Below, one piece after another: positions 37,950 to 47,376 of a DNA stretch of 64,000 bases. Source of the DNA: Flammeovirga pectinis (GTDB lineage: Bacteria > Bacteroidota > Bacteroidia > Cytophagales > Flammeovirgaceae); the NCBI RefSeq assembly GCF_003970675.1, contig NZ_CP034562.1, positions 2,728,001 to 2,792,000 on the forward strand, read 5' to 3'. The translations under genes were made by a program, and so were the position numbers. The notes under the pieces were generated by a model. The model had not been told where the DNA came from. It saw only the letters and a list, made by a program, of their open reading frames with translations, and searched no databases. Numbering within the stretch: the stretch's first letter is position 1; the number at the start of each line of letters is the position of its first letter.

Positions 37950-38258
37950 ATGAAAGAAATAATAATAATTAGCAGCCTATTATTAGCAACAGTAACTTCT
38001 TGTACAACTAGCACAAAGAAGCATGAAACTGAAATTGTAGTGACAACTGAACAAACTCAGAAAACATTTAAACTTAAAAAGTTCAAATCTAGTTGCTGTG
38101 TTGGAATAGTACAGTATTCTTTAAAAGAATTAGATGGTTTTATAATGATGAAACCTAACTTAGATAAATCTGAAATTACTGTTTGGTATGATCAGAATAA
38201 ATCATCAGAAAAAGAAATTGTAAAAGCAATCAATACAACTCCTTATAAAGTGATATAA
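37950..38258 (+). CDS. MerP-like heavy-metal-binding lipoprotein
   Basis: 102 residues from the ATG at 37950; the frame also extends upstream but that overlaps the MerT-like gene. A lipoprotein signal (T-V-T-S-C, Cys near 19) is followed by one HMA-like ferredoxin fold. The metal site has adjacent cysteines, S-S-C-C-V-G, instead of the standard C-x-x-C. It would sit in the periplasm on a membrane anchor and deliver metal to the MerT-like transporter. No MerA reductase is nearby, so detoxification by reduction is not indicated. Confidence 0.78.
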   Translation: MKEIIIISSLLLATVTSCTTSTKKHETEIVVTTEQTQKTFKLKKFKSSCCVGIVQYSLKELDGFIMMKPNLDKSEITVWYDQNKSSEKEIVKAINTTPYKVI

Positions 38259-38265
38259 CTCATAT

Positions 38266-38311
38266 ATCAATACCTATTTTTATTAAAATGGAGATAGGTA
38301 TTGATTAATTT
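38266..38311 (+). terminator. Terminator between the metal operon and the sigma factor gene
   Basis: A 12-bp perfect repeat (ATCAATACCTAT / ATAGGTATTGAT) followed by a T-rich tail, eight bases after the MerP-like stop. It is probably used by both convergent transcripts. Confidence 0.85.
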
Positions 38312-38321
38312 TTATTTAAAA

Positions 38322-38909
38322 TCAATTGTCATTTTCAAGGCTTAATTTAATTTGATCCTTACTCTCACAACTATTGTTGACAGAACAGCTTACAAAATTC
38401 CCTTTTGCATCATATTCTATATCACAACACTGATTAAAAAGTTCTAATAATTTCTTGCGTGCTCTTTGGATTCTCATCTTAGCACCAGAAAGACCTATTC
38501 CTAATTTATCGGCAATTTGTTGTTGAGGTAAGCCTTCTATATCTGCCCATTTTAAAGGTTCTCCATATTCCTGAGGCAAAAGGTTTATCATTGAGATTAT
38601 ATAATCTGCAGTGCCTATACTTTCTTCTTTGTGGTCTACAAAAGAAGTCTCTTCCATTAAACTTTCTGTATCTAATTTATGCGATTGATAATAGGCATAG
38701 ATTACATTTCTAGCTACTTGAAATAACCATGCTTTTAAGTTTTGAATTTCTGATGGTTTAGAACAAGCTTCTGTAAGTTTAACCATTACCTCTTGGGTTA
38801 AATCATCTACATCTTCTTTGTTCTTTAGTTTCTTATTGATGAACGAGTGAATATAGTCATAGTAATCTACTACAATCTCATTCATGTTACTACACTGCTT
38901 ATTTTCCAT
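38322..38909 (-). CDS. SigZ-like ECF RNA polymerase sigma factor with cysteine tail
   Basis: 195 residues. Region 2 includes D-V-D-D-L-T-Q-E-V-M-V-K and W-L-F-Q-V-A-R-N; region 4 includes Q-Q-Q-I-A-D-K-L-G-I-G-L-S-G-A-K-M-R-I-Q-R-A-R. After region 4 comes a tail with C-C-D-I-E-Y-D and two more cysteines, as in SigZ-type proteins, which may sense metal or thiol state. It sits convergent to the metal/thiol operon and 9 bases after an MBL-fold gene on the same strand. Control of the metal operon is plausible but unproven. Confidence 0.88.
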   Translation of the reverse strand: MENKQCSNMNEIVVDYYDYIHSFINKKLKNKEDVDDLTQEVMVKLTEACSKPSEIQNLKAWLFQVARNVIYAYYQSHKLDTESLMEETSFVDHKEESIGTADYIISMINLLPQEYGEPLKWADIEGLPQQQIADKLGIGLSGAKMRIQRARKKLLELFNQCCDIEYDAKGNFVSCSVNNSCESKDQIKLSLENDN

Positions 38910-38918
38910 ATCTCTAAT

Positions 38919-40049
38919 TTAATAGTTTTCCCACCATTTAGAAGTTGGATATACATTTCCATCACCTACAATAAAAACTTCTCCTATTTCTGGAGTGGTT
39001 AACGGCATATTTAATTCTTTTGCCTTAATGGTTACTCTTTCAACAGGATCTGTCCAAGAATGTAACGATAATGTAAAAGCACCCCAATGTACAGGCATCA
39101 TCACTTTTGCATTTACATCTACTGCAGCTTGAGCAGATTCTTCTGGCATCATATGTATTTGAGCCCAATTCTTATTGTATTGTCCACATTCCATTAAAGC
39201 AATATCAAATGGACCATACTTCTCTCCTATTTCTTTAAAATGATTTGCATAACCACCATCACCACTAAAAAATACTTTTTGGTGCTTGCCTTCAATCACC
39301 CAAGAACCCCACATTGTTTTATTTCTATCCGTTATTCCTCTTCCAGAAAAATGTCTTGATGGAGTAAGAACAATCGTTAATTCTTTAAAATTCGCTTCTT
39401 GCCACCAGTTCATTTCATGGATTTTTTCTGATGGAATTCCCCAAGCTCTAAAGTGAGCGCCAACTCCTAAAGGAACATAATACTCTTCTACTTTGTGTTT
39501 CAATTTTTCAATTGATTTATAATCGAGGTGATCATAATGATCATGTGATATAATGATCGCATCAATTGTTGGTAACTGATCTATGGCTATAGGTAATTCT
39601 TTACTGTATCTATTTTCACCTAACATTGGATGAGGAGCAGCAACTTGTCCTAACATTGGATCTACAAGTATCTTTTTAGTATCTATTTCTAAAAGAAATG
39701 CAGAATGTCCAAACCATGTTATTCTTGTTAGAGAGTCGTTGGCTAAAAGGGCTTTTTCCGTAATTTTATTTGGAACAATATCTTCTGATGGACGTGAATT
39801 TTCTATACCATCTGCATAGGCTTGTATAGTTTCCCAAAGTGACGATAAGCTCATATCTAAAGATGTTGGAATCAAGTTAAAAAAGCCATCGTCATTATAA
39901 TGACCTGATGCCTTATAACGAATAATATCTTCTTCTGTTTGAGTGCCTCCAAATTCTGGACTGAGATATAAAAAACCAAAACCGTAAATTAAAAATGCTG
40001 CGATAATAACAGCAAATAATAATGCTAATCGTTTAAAGAAAGTTTTCAA
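38919..40049 (-). CDS. Membrane-anchored MBL-fold hydrolase (NAPE-PLD/UlaG-like)
   Basis: 376 residues. One N-terminal membrane helix (9-30), then a metallo-beta-lactamase fold with the metal motif S-H-D-H-Y-D-H, a later G-D-G-G-Y and M-M-P-V-H-W-G. The pattern L-T-W-F-G-H-S-A-F-L-L-E and the final Trp-rich end match the group that includes N-acyl-phosphatidylethanolamine phospholipase D and UlaG-type lactonases. The substrate is unknown; it likely acts at the membrane. The sigma factor gene follows after 9 bases. Confidence 0.85.
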   Translation of the reverse strand: MKTFFKRLALLFAVIIAAFLIYGFGFLYLSPEFGGTQTEEDIIRYKASGHYNDDGFFNLIPTSLDMSLSSLWETIQAYADGIENSRPSEDIVPNKITEKALLANDSLTRITWFGHSAFLLEIDTKKILVDPMLGQVAAPHPMLGENRYSKELPIAIDQLPTIDAIIISHDHYDHLDYKSIEKLKHKVEEYYVPLGVGAHFRAWGIPSEKIHEMNWWQEANFKELTIVLTPSRHFSGRGITDRNKTMWGSWVIEGKHQKVFFSGDGGYANHFKEIGEKYGPFDIALMECGQYNKNWAQIHMMPEESAQAAVDVNAKVMMPVHWGAFTLSLHSWTDPVERVTIKAKELNMPLTTPEIGEVFIVGDGNVYPTSKWWENY

Positions 40050-40213
40050 ATTGTAGTGCTATTATGAAATAAGAAAGATGAACAGTTTTCAATTTAATCT
40101 TTTCTATATAGAATCTGCAATATATTGGTTATATGTCTTAATTATTTATTTCTTTGTTTACCTAAAATGGAACACATCTATTAAAAACAAACATCAAACA
40201 TAATATTAAACAA

Positions 40214-40307
40214 CTGTATAACAGTATTTTAAATACTAAATAATATTATCAATTAAACTATAGTATAATCAAAAAATTAATTTATAAATTAAAATACTGT
40301 ATATCAG
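40214..40307. repeat. Inverted repeat in a promoter gap
   Basis: ACAGTATTTTAA (40221-40232) is perfectly inverted as TTAAAATACTGT (40289-40300), with partial matching extending to 21-base arms (16 of 21). It lies in the 393-base gap between the divergent MBL and head-GIN genes, which holds no ORF. Possible operator or cruciform; AT-richness lowers its significance. Confidence 0.35.
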
Positions 40308-40441
40308 CAAACTAAAACTATTTGTTATATGGCATTTTTGAATAAAATTCAGCTATATGCAACCTTTACTTTACCCTTTTGTCTTTTACATTGAACTTAA
40401 ATATTTAGAAATACGCTAACACATTATAAATAAATAAAACA

Positions 40442-41107
40442 ATGAAATCTATAATTTTGACTTCCATACTTACTCTTGTTTCCATCTTAACTTTTGCTCA
40501 GAAAAATGACACAAAACCATTTCCTTGTAAAGATTTTACAAAACTAGAATTAGACGGGAGCTTTAATGTTGTTCTTGTAAAAGGAGAATATTGTAGTGCT
40601 TATGCAGAAGGTAAAACAAAAGATTTAGAAGAAATTAAGATGGTACAGAAAGGCGACCAACTTAGTTTTACTAATATTAAAAAGAAAGAAGATGGATCTA
40701 ATAAAAGTGTCAATAGTAAAAAGAGCCTAACACTATATATTCAGATTGTCGATTTAAAAGAAATAGAATCTAATTTGGTTGGAACACTTACAAATGAGGG
40801 GGTTCTTAATTTCAATAATCTTAAATTAGAAATGAACAGCGTTGGTGCTACTACCTTACATTTTAAACTCAATCATTTAGATTTTGAATACAATGGTATT
40901 GGTAAAGTTGAACTTGCTGGAAATGCAAAATCTACCAATTTAGAGTATAGTGGTATTGGCTCTGTAGATGCTAGAGATTTTCTTGTAAAAGATATGGAAG
41001 TAGAATGTGATGGCATTGGAAGTGTAAAAGTAAATGCAAGTAATTCTATAAAAATGGAATCTAGTGGCATTGGAAGTTTAAAGAATTACGGTACTGCAAA
41101 AGAGTAA
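40442..41107 (+). CDS. Secreted head-GIN/DUF2807 domain protein
   Basis: 221 residues with a signal peptide (1-19, ending T-F-A-Q). The rest is a parallel beta-solenoid of the DUF2807 putative auto-transporter adhesin (head GIN) type: F-T-K-L-E-L-D-G-S-F-N-V at the start and repeated G-I-G-x-V/L-x steps at the end. Such proteins are common in Bacteroidota and are thought to act at the cell envelope; the function is unknown. Monocistronic, ending in a terminator shared with the opposing LamG gene. Confidence 0.82.
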   Translation: MKSIILTSILTLVSILTFAQKNDTKPFPCKDFTKLELDGSFNVVLVKGEYCSAYAEGKTKDLEEIKMVQKGDQLSFTNIKKKEDGSNKSVNSKKSLTLYIQIVDLKEIESNLVGTLTNEGVLNFNNLKLEMNSVGATTLHFKLNHLDFEYNGIGKVELAGNAKSTNLEYSGIGSVDARDFLVKDMEVECDGIGSVKVNASNSIKMESSGIGSLKNYGTAKE

Positions 41108-41129
41108 AAATACACGCTTACAAATACAT

Positions 41130-41170
41130 AAAAATAGCCCCTCTAGTAAAAAACTAAAGGAGCTATTTTT
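41130..41170 (+). terminator. Terminator between convergent head-GIN and LamG genes
   Basis: AAAAATAGC (from 41130) pairs with GCTATTTTT (41162-41170) around a partly paired loop. It lies 22 bases after the head-GIN stop and 20 bases from the end of the LamG gene; A and T tails on the two sides suit both directions. Confidence 0.8.
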
Positions 41171-41189
41171 ATGCGATAATATTTTGTAT

Positions 41190-44100
41190 TTATTCCACTT
41201 TTATTTTTACAAATTCGGTTTTATCATTGTTAGATAATCGAACAATATAATAATCTGGCTTAAGGCTATGTTCAACTTTACCTGTCAAATTAAAATCATT
41301 AGATTGTAATACAGACTGACCTGAGAAGTTAAATACTTCTAGAGAATGAAATTCATGATGTCCAAATAATTGTATTACTCCTTTTGCAATACCTACTTTC
41401 AATTCGTTCTCTAAATCAAGTAACGCAAGTGGCGAAGAGGTATCAAATATCATTTCTAACCTATTGATATTATCTCCGGCTGGTAAACTTATTGTTGCAT
41501 CTGTATTTTTTAAATCATAGGTTTTATTAGAAACTCTATCTCTTAAAATGATCTCATAACTGCCCATATTATCCATTTTTGGAACAGAAAAAGTAATTGT
41601 TTTTGCATTGGCTAAAGACAATCCAATAGGAACTACCTTACGAGCAATACCCACATTATCTAGCGCCTGAATTACATAATGCTCATTAGTATCAGACATT
41701 AATGAATACAGTGAAAAACTAGGGTTTCCTTTAAATTTCTTACTATCGTATTGTACATCTAAGTAATCGCTTGCATCATCTTTAAAAGCAATTAAAATCT
41801 GATTAAATTCTCCGTTATCCCCATCAGCATCTAACCAAAATCTTGCTAAAGGAACATCGTCTGCTTTCTCTCTAAAAAACTGATTATTGGTTGTTGTTCG
41901 CATTGCATTAGTAAAAGTAACATCTCCTGTTGATGCTGCTGACACGAAGAATCCCTGCCCTACTGCAATATTTCCATTTGGAGTTGTACCATCGCCACCA
42001 GCAACAGCACCTAAGGTTGGGTGCCAAGTTGCATAATCAGAGTTATCAAAAACATCTACGTTAGATTCATCATGATCCCAAAAATAGAGTGTATTGGCTA
42101 TTCTATTTGTTCCACTCTCCCCATTTTCAGCAATAAATAATGACGCACTAATTGGTGCTAAATAAGGATTCCCAATTAAGTTATATCCTGTAAATGTTCC
42201 ATTTGTTACGGTGTAAGTTACTGTTCCATTATTAGGAATACCACTGATTACTTGAGTACCTACATTTTCAGAAATGTATCCTCGACCCGGAATCATATTT
42301 TCAGTATAAGCATTCCAACCTCTACTTAATCCCGTACTATCCGTTCCTACTGCATCTTCTGGATTGTATCTAAAAGGATTTTCTCCCCAATTAAACGTAA
42401 GCGATGTGTATGGACTAGCAAAATAATGATACACTTTATCAATACCAGCACCAGATAAAGTATAATTTACATTCCCTGTCCCACTGTTTTCATTCACTCC
42501 ATTTTGTGTAATAAACTCTCCGTTGTCTAACGTTAATGTTCCTTCAGTAATCAAACGGTCTGCAAGTGTTGCCGACCCTCCGGCATCTATACTAACAGTT
42601 GCTCCGGTAGAAATCAATAAATTATTTACATTAAAAGGTGCATCAATAGCAAAGTTTACCCCTTCTCCAATAACTGTATTTACAAAAGTAGTTGGAGTTG
42701 AATTTGACCACGTTGTACCATTATAGTGCGTATAAATATCAGAATTTATCCAATCCGCTTCTTCCATATTTTGCAATGCCCCATGGTTATTATTAGATGT
42801 CCTATCGTACAAAACACTTCCTTTATGGCAGTTCATGTTAAAGTAAGAGACAAGATTACTTTCTGTTCCATCTAGTGTCGCAAACATCTCATTAATAAGC
42901 TCTTCGTTGGTTTTTACTTTACTCCAAATTCTTAGCTCATCGTATTTACCATCAAAGAATAAGAGTGGCGACGAACTATATTCTGCACCAAGATATATAC
43001 TAGAGTTCCCCGTTTTTATTGCTCCTCCAGTACTTCCTCTATCATTTACCTCCATAGGCTCACCATCTATGTAAAGTGTTAAGTACCTTCCATCAAATGT
43101 CATGGCTACATGATGCCAACCCGCAAAACCACTTGGGAGGATATAATTTGCAGTTTGATAACTGCCTAAACCATTATCAAAATATTCTGCTATTAATTGA
43201 GTACCATTTAAAATAAATGCCATTCCACTCGCCTCTGTAGAACTAATAATTTTTTCTGTTGATGTAGGAGTCCAATCAGTCGCATTTACCCAAATTTCAA
43301 CAGTCCAAGCATCCTTATCTGGAAAAAATGGAGTATCAGTACCAAAATCAACATATTCATCTACACCATCTAATATTAATCCATTTCCAGGTGCTTGATT
43401 CATGAAGTAAATTCCAAGATCTGTTTTGTTATAATTAGCAACAACAGTATTTAGGTAAGTAGTAAAAGCGCCATCTCCAAAAGTAACCGTTAAGTTATCA
43501 ACACTATTGGTAGTTGCATGTGCCGATACAGTCCCGCTAAGTGTCATTGTAATTTGAGTATCTGAGTCTCTAATAAATGACGCTGTTAAACCAGTAGGCA
43601 CATTAGAAGTAGAAATCCTATTTCCAGTAATAACATCTGCAGCAAAAGTATCATCAGATAAAGTAAGAACAACAGCTTCGTTTATACTACCATTGTTGTC
43701 TATACTTTCTAGAAAAATTGTTTTATTGTAAGAAATTGACGTAGTGTACGCATCAATAAAATCAATAGTGAAATCTGATTTATTGTAATTTCCTATTAAT
43801 GTCGCATCATTACCCGTGAAAGCTGTATTCGCAAAAACTATTGACAGGTTAGCAATGTCATTAGCATTTTCGTGTGCAGTTGCACTTCCTGTCAAAGAAA
43901 TATCAACTGTTGTTTCTGACGTTCTAATTACCGAACCAACCAACCCTGCCGGTAAATTAGTAAAAGTTACTTTATTGTCTGATACAAAATTATCGTTGGT
44001 GTTTCCTGTAAATAGATCTCCAGTTATAGCAACACTTATCGTTTCTACTATGCTACCGCTGTTGGTACTTGTATTTTCTGTAAACGACGATGAAAAATAA

Positions 44101-46259
44101 TTTAATTGAGTAATTTGCCATGTAGCTAATACCCAATCATCATTGGTCATATTATGTAATGCTCCAACAGCAACACTTGAACCACTACTTGCAAAAAATG
44201 TCCCTGTGAGATAGTTAAAATCAATATATCTATTTAAGTCTGTCTCATTTCCGATAGCTTCAAAATTCATTTTTTCCACTATTTCTGTTTGAGTAAGTAC
44301 TTTATCCCAAATTCTCAATTCATCAATTTCACCAGGAAAATGATCTGTATCTTCTGTATCGTATAATTTTTTACCAATCGTTAAATCATTCGTTATTGAG
44401 GTGAAAATTCTTGGAAGACTTGTAGGGTTACTATCATCTAAAACACCATTAATATACAATTTTGCATCTACTCCACCTTCATTTGTATAAGCAATATGAG
44501 ACCACTCTCCTGCTTGTACTGTACTTATAGAATTTAATTGATAAGTATCTGATGACTGATCTTCGACTTTAAAGAAAACAGACAATGTTCCGTCTGTATT
44601 GACTTTAAGTGAAATATTTTCTGTTGTTGAATTTGCCTGACCAACTGTATACACATTACCTGAAGATACTAATGTTGGTTTTACCCATACTTCAAAACTA
44701 AAATCATCTCCTAAAGTAAGATTTGGAGATACCGCATAATCATTTACTCCATCAAAAGCTAAAGAGTTGTTTGGTGAATCTGAATAATTAATATTTAAAT
44801 TGGATATATTATAGCTTGTAAAAGCAGCTGCATTATTATTACTAAAGGCAGCATCTTGAAAAGTAAAAGTTAAGTTCGAAATGTTATCACTTACTTCATG
44901 AGCAACTGCATTACCCGTAAAACTTATCTGCAATGATGTGTTAGAAATTTTTGTACCTACCGCAGTTAAACCAGTGGGTAAATTAGAAACAATAAGTTTA
45001 TTATCAGCAATGAAATCATCTCCAATTGTGCCTAAAAAATCTCCATTCGAAAGTGTAACATCAATTGTTTCCGCTATTGATCCATCATTTTCTACTGCTT
45101 CTACAACTGAAGATGTACTATAAGTTAAAGCAGTAGTTGTCCAATCACCAGCAACCCAATCATCATTGGTCATATTTTCTAAAGATACATCGTATCCATT
45201 TGGGCTATTATCGGGTATAGTTGTCCCTGACAACTCATTCATAGAATAACTCGCTAGAAGGTTCGTTTCATCTCCTACTAATTGATCATTCATTGCTGCA
45301 GTAATTTCTGCTGGGGTTAATACTTGGTCCCAAACTCTAAATTCATCAATTTTTCCAGTAAAAAAGTTTGACAGAATTCCAGAAGCTGATTTTGCACCTA
45401 AAAACAGATTTATTGTTTCTCCCGTGTACCCACCACTATTTGTGTTTTCAACTTCTAAAGTACCGTTCAGAATAATTCTTGTAGTGATTCCTTCTCTCAC
45501 TAAAGCAACATGAATCCATTGATTCGCATTTATTGTTGTAGAACCAGTTGTGTTATTTCCTCCAAACCCATTCCAAGAAATAAGTATACCATTATTAAGC
45601 CTTAAATTGAGTTGTTCTGTATTTGATTTAAATTGGAAAAGGAAAACATTACCAGCTACAGTTTCAGGTCTAAACCATCCTTCTGCAGTAAAATCTTGTG
45701 GCAATGCAAATTGAGAAGAACTTGCGTAATCATCCACTCCGTCTAATTGGATTGCATTATTTGGTTTAGGATCATTAAAATTTAAGCTGATATCACTTTT
45801 TTCGCTATCTGCTACTATAGAATTATCACCGGTTGTAAATGCCGTATTTTCGAATAAAATTGTAAGGTTAGAAATATCTTCAACATCTCCGTGGTTGTTG
45901 GCATTCCCAGTAATAGCAAGTACTACTTCGGTAGTTGAAGTATAAGTTACCGAAGCTGTTAATCCAGCGGGTAAATTTGTAATCGTTGCTTTATTACTAT
46001 TTATGAAATCTTCGTTTAGTGTACCATCAAAAGTCCCTCCTGTTTGAGTGACTGTTATTGTTTCTGTAAAAGATCCATTATTTGTACTTATCTCATTTAA
46101 AATACTTGTGCTGTAGCTTAAGGAAGCAGCATAATAACTGCTATGTTTATTAGAAGTTAAACTGTTGTATGTATTTGTAGATGCTATTGCATTTGGAGCT
46201 AATAAACAGAAAAGAGATAATCCTATACTGCATAGAATCTTGGTGAAAATATTTTCCAT
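41190..46259 (-). CDS. Giant LamG-domain surface protein with T9SS sorting signal
   Basis: 1689 residues. Signal peptide (1-27). Four copies of a roughly 115-residue repeat (46-162, 377-492, 719-835, 839-952) each carry N-x-G-S-x-x-E, an N-L-P/N-V-P-x-G-L turn and an N-L-T/S-x-x-F strand. Three LamG/concanavalin-like domains (about 166-375, 497-715, 957-1180) each begin D-G-V-D/N-D/E-Y. A long region without named domains follows, then a T9SS type A sorting domain (about 1615-1689). It is probably exported through the outer membrane and held at the surface, perhaps as an adhesin or glycan binder. A 62-residue PID-CTERM-like protein gene lies 49 bases upstream on the same strand. Confidence 0.88.
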   Translation of the reverse strand: MENIFTKILCSIGLSLFCLLAPNAIASTNTYNSLTSNKHSSYYAASLSYSTSILNEISTNNGSFTETITVTQTGGTFDGTLNEDFINSNKATITNLPAGLTASVTYTSTTEVVLAITGNANNHGDVEDISNLTILFENTAFTTGDNSIVADSEKSDISLNFNDPKPNNAIQLDGVDDYASSSQFALPQDFTAEGWFRPETVAGNVFLFQFKSNTEQLNLRLNNGILISWNGFGGNNTTGSTTINANQWIHVALVREGITTRIILNGTLEVENTNSGGYTGETINLFLGAKSASGILSNFFTGKIDEFRVWDQVLTPAEITAAMNDQLVGDETNLLASYSMNELSGTTIPDNSPNGYDVSLENMTNDDWVAGDWTTTALTYSTSSVVEAVENDGSIAETIDVTLSNGDFLGTIGDDFIADNKLIVSNLPTGLTAVGTKISNTSLQISFTGNAVAHEVSDNISNLTFTFQDAAFSNNNAAAFTSYNISNLNINYSDSPNNSLAFDGVNDYAVSPNLTLGDDFSFEVWVKPTLVSSGNVYTVGQANSTTENISLKVNTDGTLSVFFKVEDQSSDTYQLNSISTVQAGEWSHIAYTNEGGVDAKLYINGVLDDSNPTSLPRIFTSITNDLTIGKKLYDTEDTDHFPGEIDELRIWDKVLTQTEIVEKMNFEAIGNETDLNRYIDFNYLTGTFFASSGSSVAVGALHNMTNDDWVLATWQITQLNYFSSSFTENTSTNSGSIVETISVAITGDLFTGNTNDNFVSDNKVTFTNLPAGLVGSVIRTSETTVDISLTGSATAHENANDIANLSIVFANTAFTGNDATLIGNYNKSDFTIDFIDAYTTSISYNKTIFLESIDNNGSINEAVVLTLSDDTFAADVITGNRISTSNVPTGLTASFIRDSDTQITMTLSGTVSAHATTNSVDNLTVTFGDGAFTTYLNTVVANYNKTDLGIYFMNQAPGNGLILDGVDEYVDFGTDTPFFPDKDAWTVEIWVNATDWTPTSTEKIISSTEASGMAFILNGTQLIAEYFDNGLGSYQTANYILPSGFAGWHHVAMTFDGRYLTLYIDGEPMEVNDRGSTGGAIKTGNSSIYLGAEYSSSPLLFFDGKYDELRIWSKVKTNEELINEMFATLDGTESNLVSYFNMNCHKGSVLYDRTSNNNHGALQNMEEADWINSDIYTHYNGTTWSNSTPTTFVNTVIGEGVNFAIDAPFNVNNLLISTGATVSIDAGGSATLADRLITEGTLTLDNGEFITQNGVNENSGTGNVNYTLSGAGIDKVYHYFASPYTSLTFNWGENPFRYNPEDAVGTDSTGLSRGWNAYTENMIPGRGYISENVGTQVISGIPNNGTVTYTVTNGTFTGYNLIGNPYLAPISASLFIAENGESGTNRIANTLYFWDHDESNVDVFDNSDYATWHPTLGAVAGGDGTTPNGNIAVGQGFFVSAASTGDVTFTNAMRTTTNNQFFREKADDVPLARFWLDADGDNGEFNQILIAFKDDASDYLDVQYDSKKFKGNPSFSLYSLMSDTNEHYVIQALDNVGIARKVVPIGLSLANAKTITFSVPKMDNMGSYEIILRDRVSNKTYDLKNTDATISLPAGDNINRLEMIFDTSSPLALLDLENELKVGIAKGVIQLFGHHEFHSLEVFNFSGQSVLQSNDFNLTGKVEHSLKPDYYIVRLSNNDKTEFVKIKVE

Positions 46260-46308
46260 AACAATTGTGGGTTAGGCAATTCAGTGAGTTTGGGTAAATA
46301 GAGATCTT

Positions 46309-46497
46309 TTATTTATCATCTTTCAATGTATAATCTCTAAACTTTTTAATACCATAAGCCACACCTGAAGCTATTAATAATGTAGCTCCTCCATCAATAG
46401 GTACTCCCTCCCCTGGTGGAGGTGGTGGTTGTGCATGAGCAAACAAGATAGATATAAAAAGTAATGTAAATAAAGATACTAAAAATTTTATATTCAT
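46309..46497 (-). CDS. Small PID-CTERM-like exosortase substrate
   Basis: 62 residues: a signal peptide (1-23, H-A-Q end), five prolines, then G-E-G-V-P-I-D-G-G, a hydrophobic stretch (37-50) and a basic tail K-K-F-R. This motif, hydrophobic segment and basic end form a C-terminal sorting signal of the exosortase-substrate kind, and the P-I-D-G-G core matches what I know as PID-CTERM in Bacteroidota. Almost nothing lies between the two signals, so the mature peptide is minute. An exosortase-like gene lies 3.9 kb away. It is probably co-transcribed with the LamG gene 49 bases downstream. Confidence 0.78.
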   Translation of the reverse strand: MNIKFLVSLFTLLFISILFAHAQPPPPPGEGVPIDGGATLLIASGVAYGIKKFRDYTLKDDK

Positions 46498-46737
46498 AAC
46501 AGAAGTAGTAAGTGTAGTGGCTTGATTACCAATCCATAAATGGGTTATTAAATCATATTACTAATCAGTATCAAAACCCTTTTCTTCTGTTATAGGTTCT
46601 TATTTTACTATCAAAGTCCAAAAATCTAAAAATTATCCTATTATATTATTACGTGAGTACAAACTTATTTTCTTCGTTTGTTCATTTTGTAGAGTGTTTC
46701 AAAAAGTAATTTTAATTGGTAATTTTTCGCAAAAAAA

Positions 46738-46763
46738 AAGCTATTCCAATAATGGAATAGCTT
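46738..46763 (-). terminator. Terminator after the lipocalin-like gene
   Basis: A perfect 11-bp repeat (AAGCTATTCCA / TGGAATAGCTT) with a four-base loop, 12 bases past the stop. The nine-A run at 46731-46739 gives the U-tract of the minus transcript. Confidence 0.92.
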
Positions 46764-46775
46764 AATAAGAAATAA

Positions 46776-47186
46776 TTATAGTTTTTGGTAATATAATCTT
46801 ATCGTTTGCCCTTCAGTATGTAGATCCAATATGTACTTATCATCTTTTGCTGAAACTACTTTAAAAACATCCTTCACATGGGTTCCTTCAAATTCACCGG
46901 ATATTGTCATATTCTTTTTCTTAGAATCATACTCCCATAATCCTTTTGAAGTAACTGTCGGTGTAATTGATATAAATGAACCATCGTTTTCAAACTGCTG
47001 GTAATTTTCACCTTTTAAATATTCATCAGCATTAAAAGATTCTCCCGTTGATAAAAAACTAATCTCATATAAGTGCCATTTTCCAACAAAGAAATTTGAT
47101 CCTTTCTTAGGAGGAGAACCTGCAAAAACTGAAGATCCTATTAATGTAATAAGTAAGGTCGCAAATACTAATTTTAGCGTTTTCAT
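46776..47186 (-). CDS. Secreted lipocalin-like domain protein
   Basis: 136 residues with a signal peptide (1-22, V-F-A-G). The mature part begins with F-F-V-G-K-W-H-L-Y-E, followed by a run of short beta-strands with F-E-N-D-G-S-F and G-L-W-E-Y-D, the pattern of the lipocalin-like domains common in Bacteroidota exported proteins. It probably binds a small hydrophobic ligand or acts as an envelope protein; no ligand can be named. Monocistronic with a strong terminator. Confidence 0.65.
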   Translation of the reverse strand: MKTLKLVFATLLITLIGSSVFAGSPPKKGSNFFVGKWHLYEISFLSTGESFNADEYLKGENYQQFENDGSFISITPTVTSKGLWEYDSKKKNMTISGEFEGTHVKDVFKVVSAKDDKYILDLHTEGQTIRLYYQKL

Positions 47187-47275
47187 ATTGTATTATTTAA
47201 TGTGTTATTCTTTCGATTATAAGACATATATAAATAACTGTATGACAATTAATTACACTTAATAAAGTTTAATGA

Positions 47276-47322
47276 AAAATGGTTAAAACACTCTAAAAAC
47301 TATAGACTATTTTAACCATTTT
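47276..47322 (-). terminator. Terminator after the lipoprotein gene
   Basis: A 13-bp perfect repeat (AAAATGGTTAAAA at 47276-47288, TTTTAACCATTTT at 47310-47322), 55 bases past the stop of the minus-strand lipoprotein gene. Confidence 0.75.
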
Positions 47323-47376
47323 GTACGTAATATTATCCAGTGATAATTTACTTATTAATTGTAAACTACAATTCTA

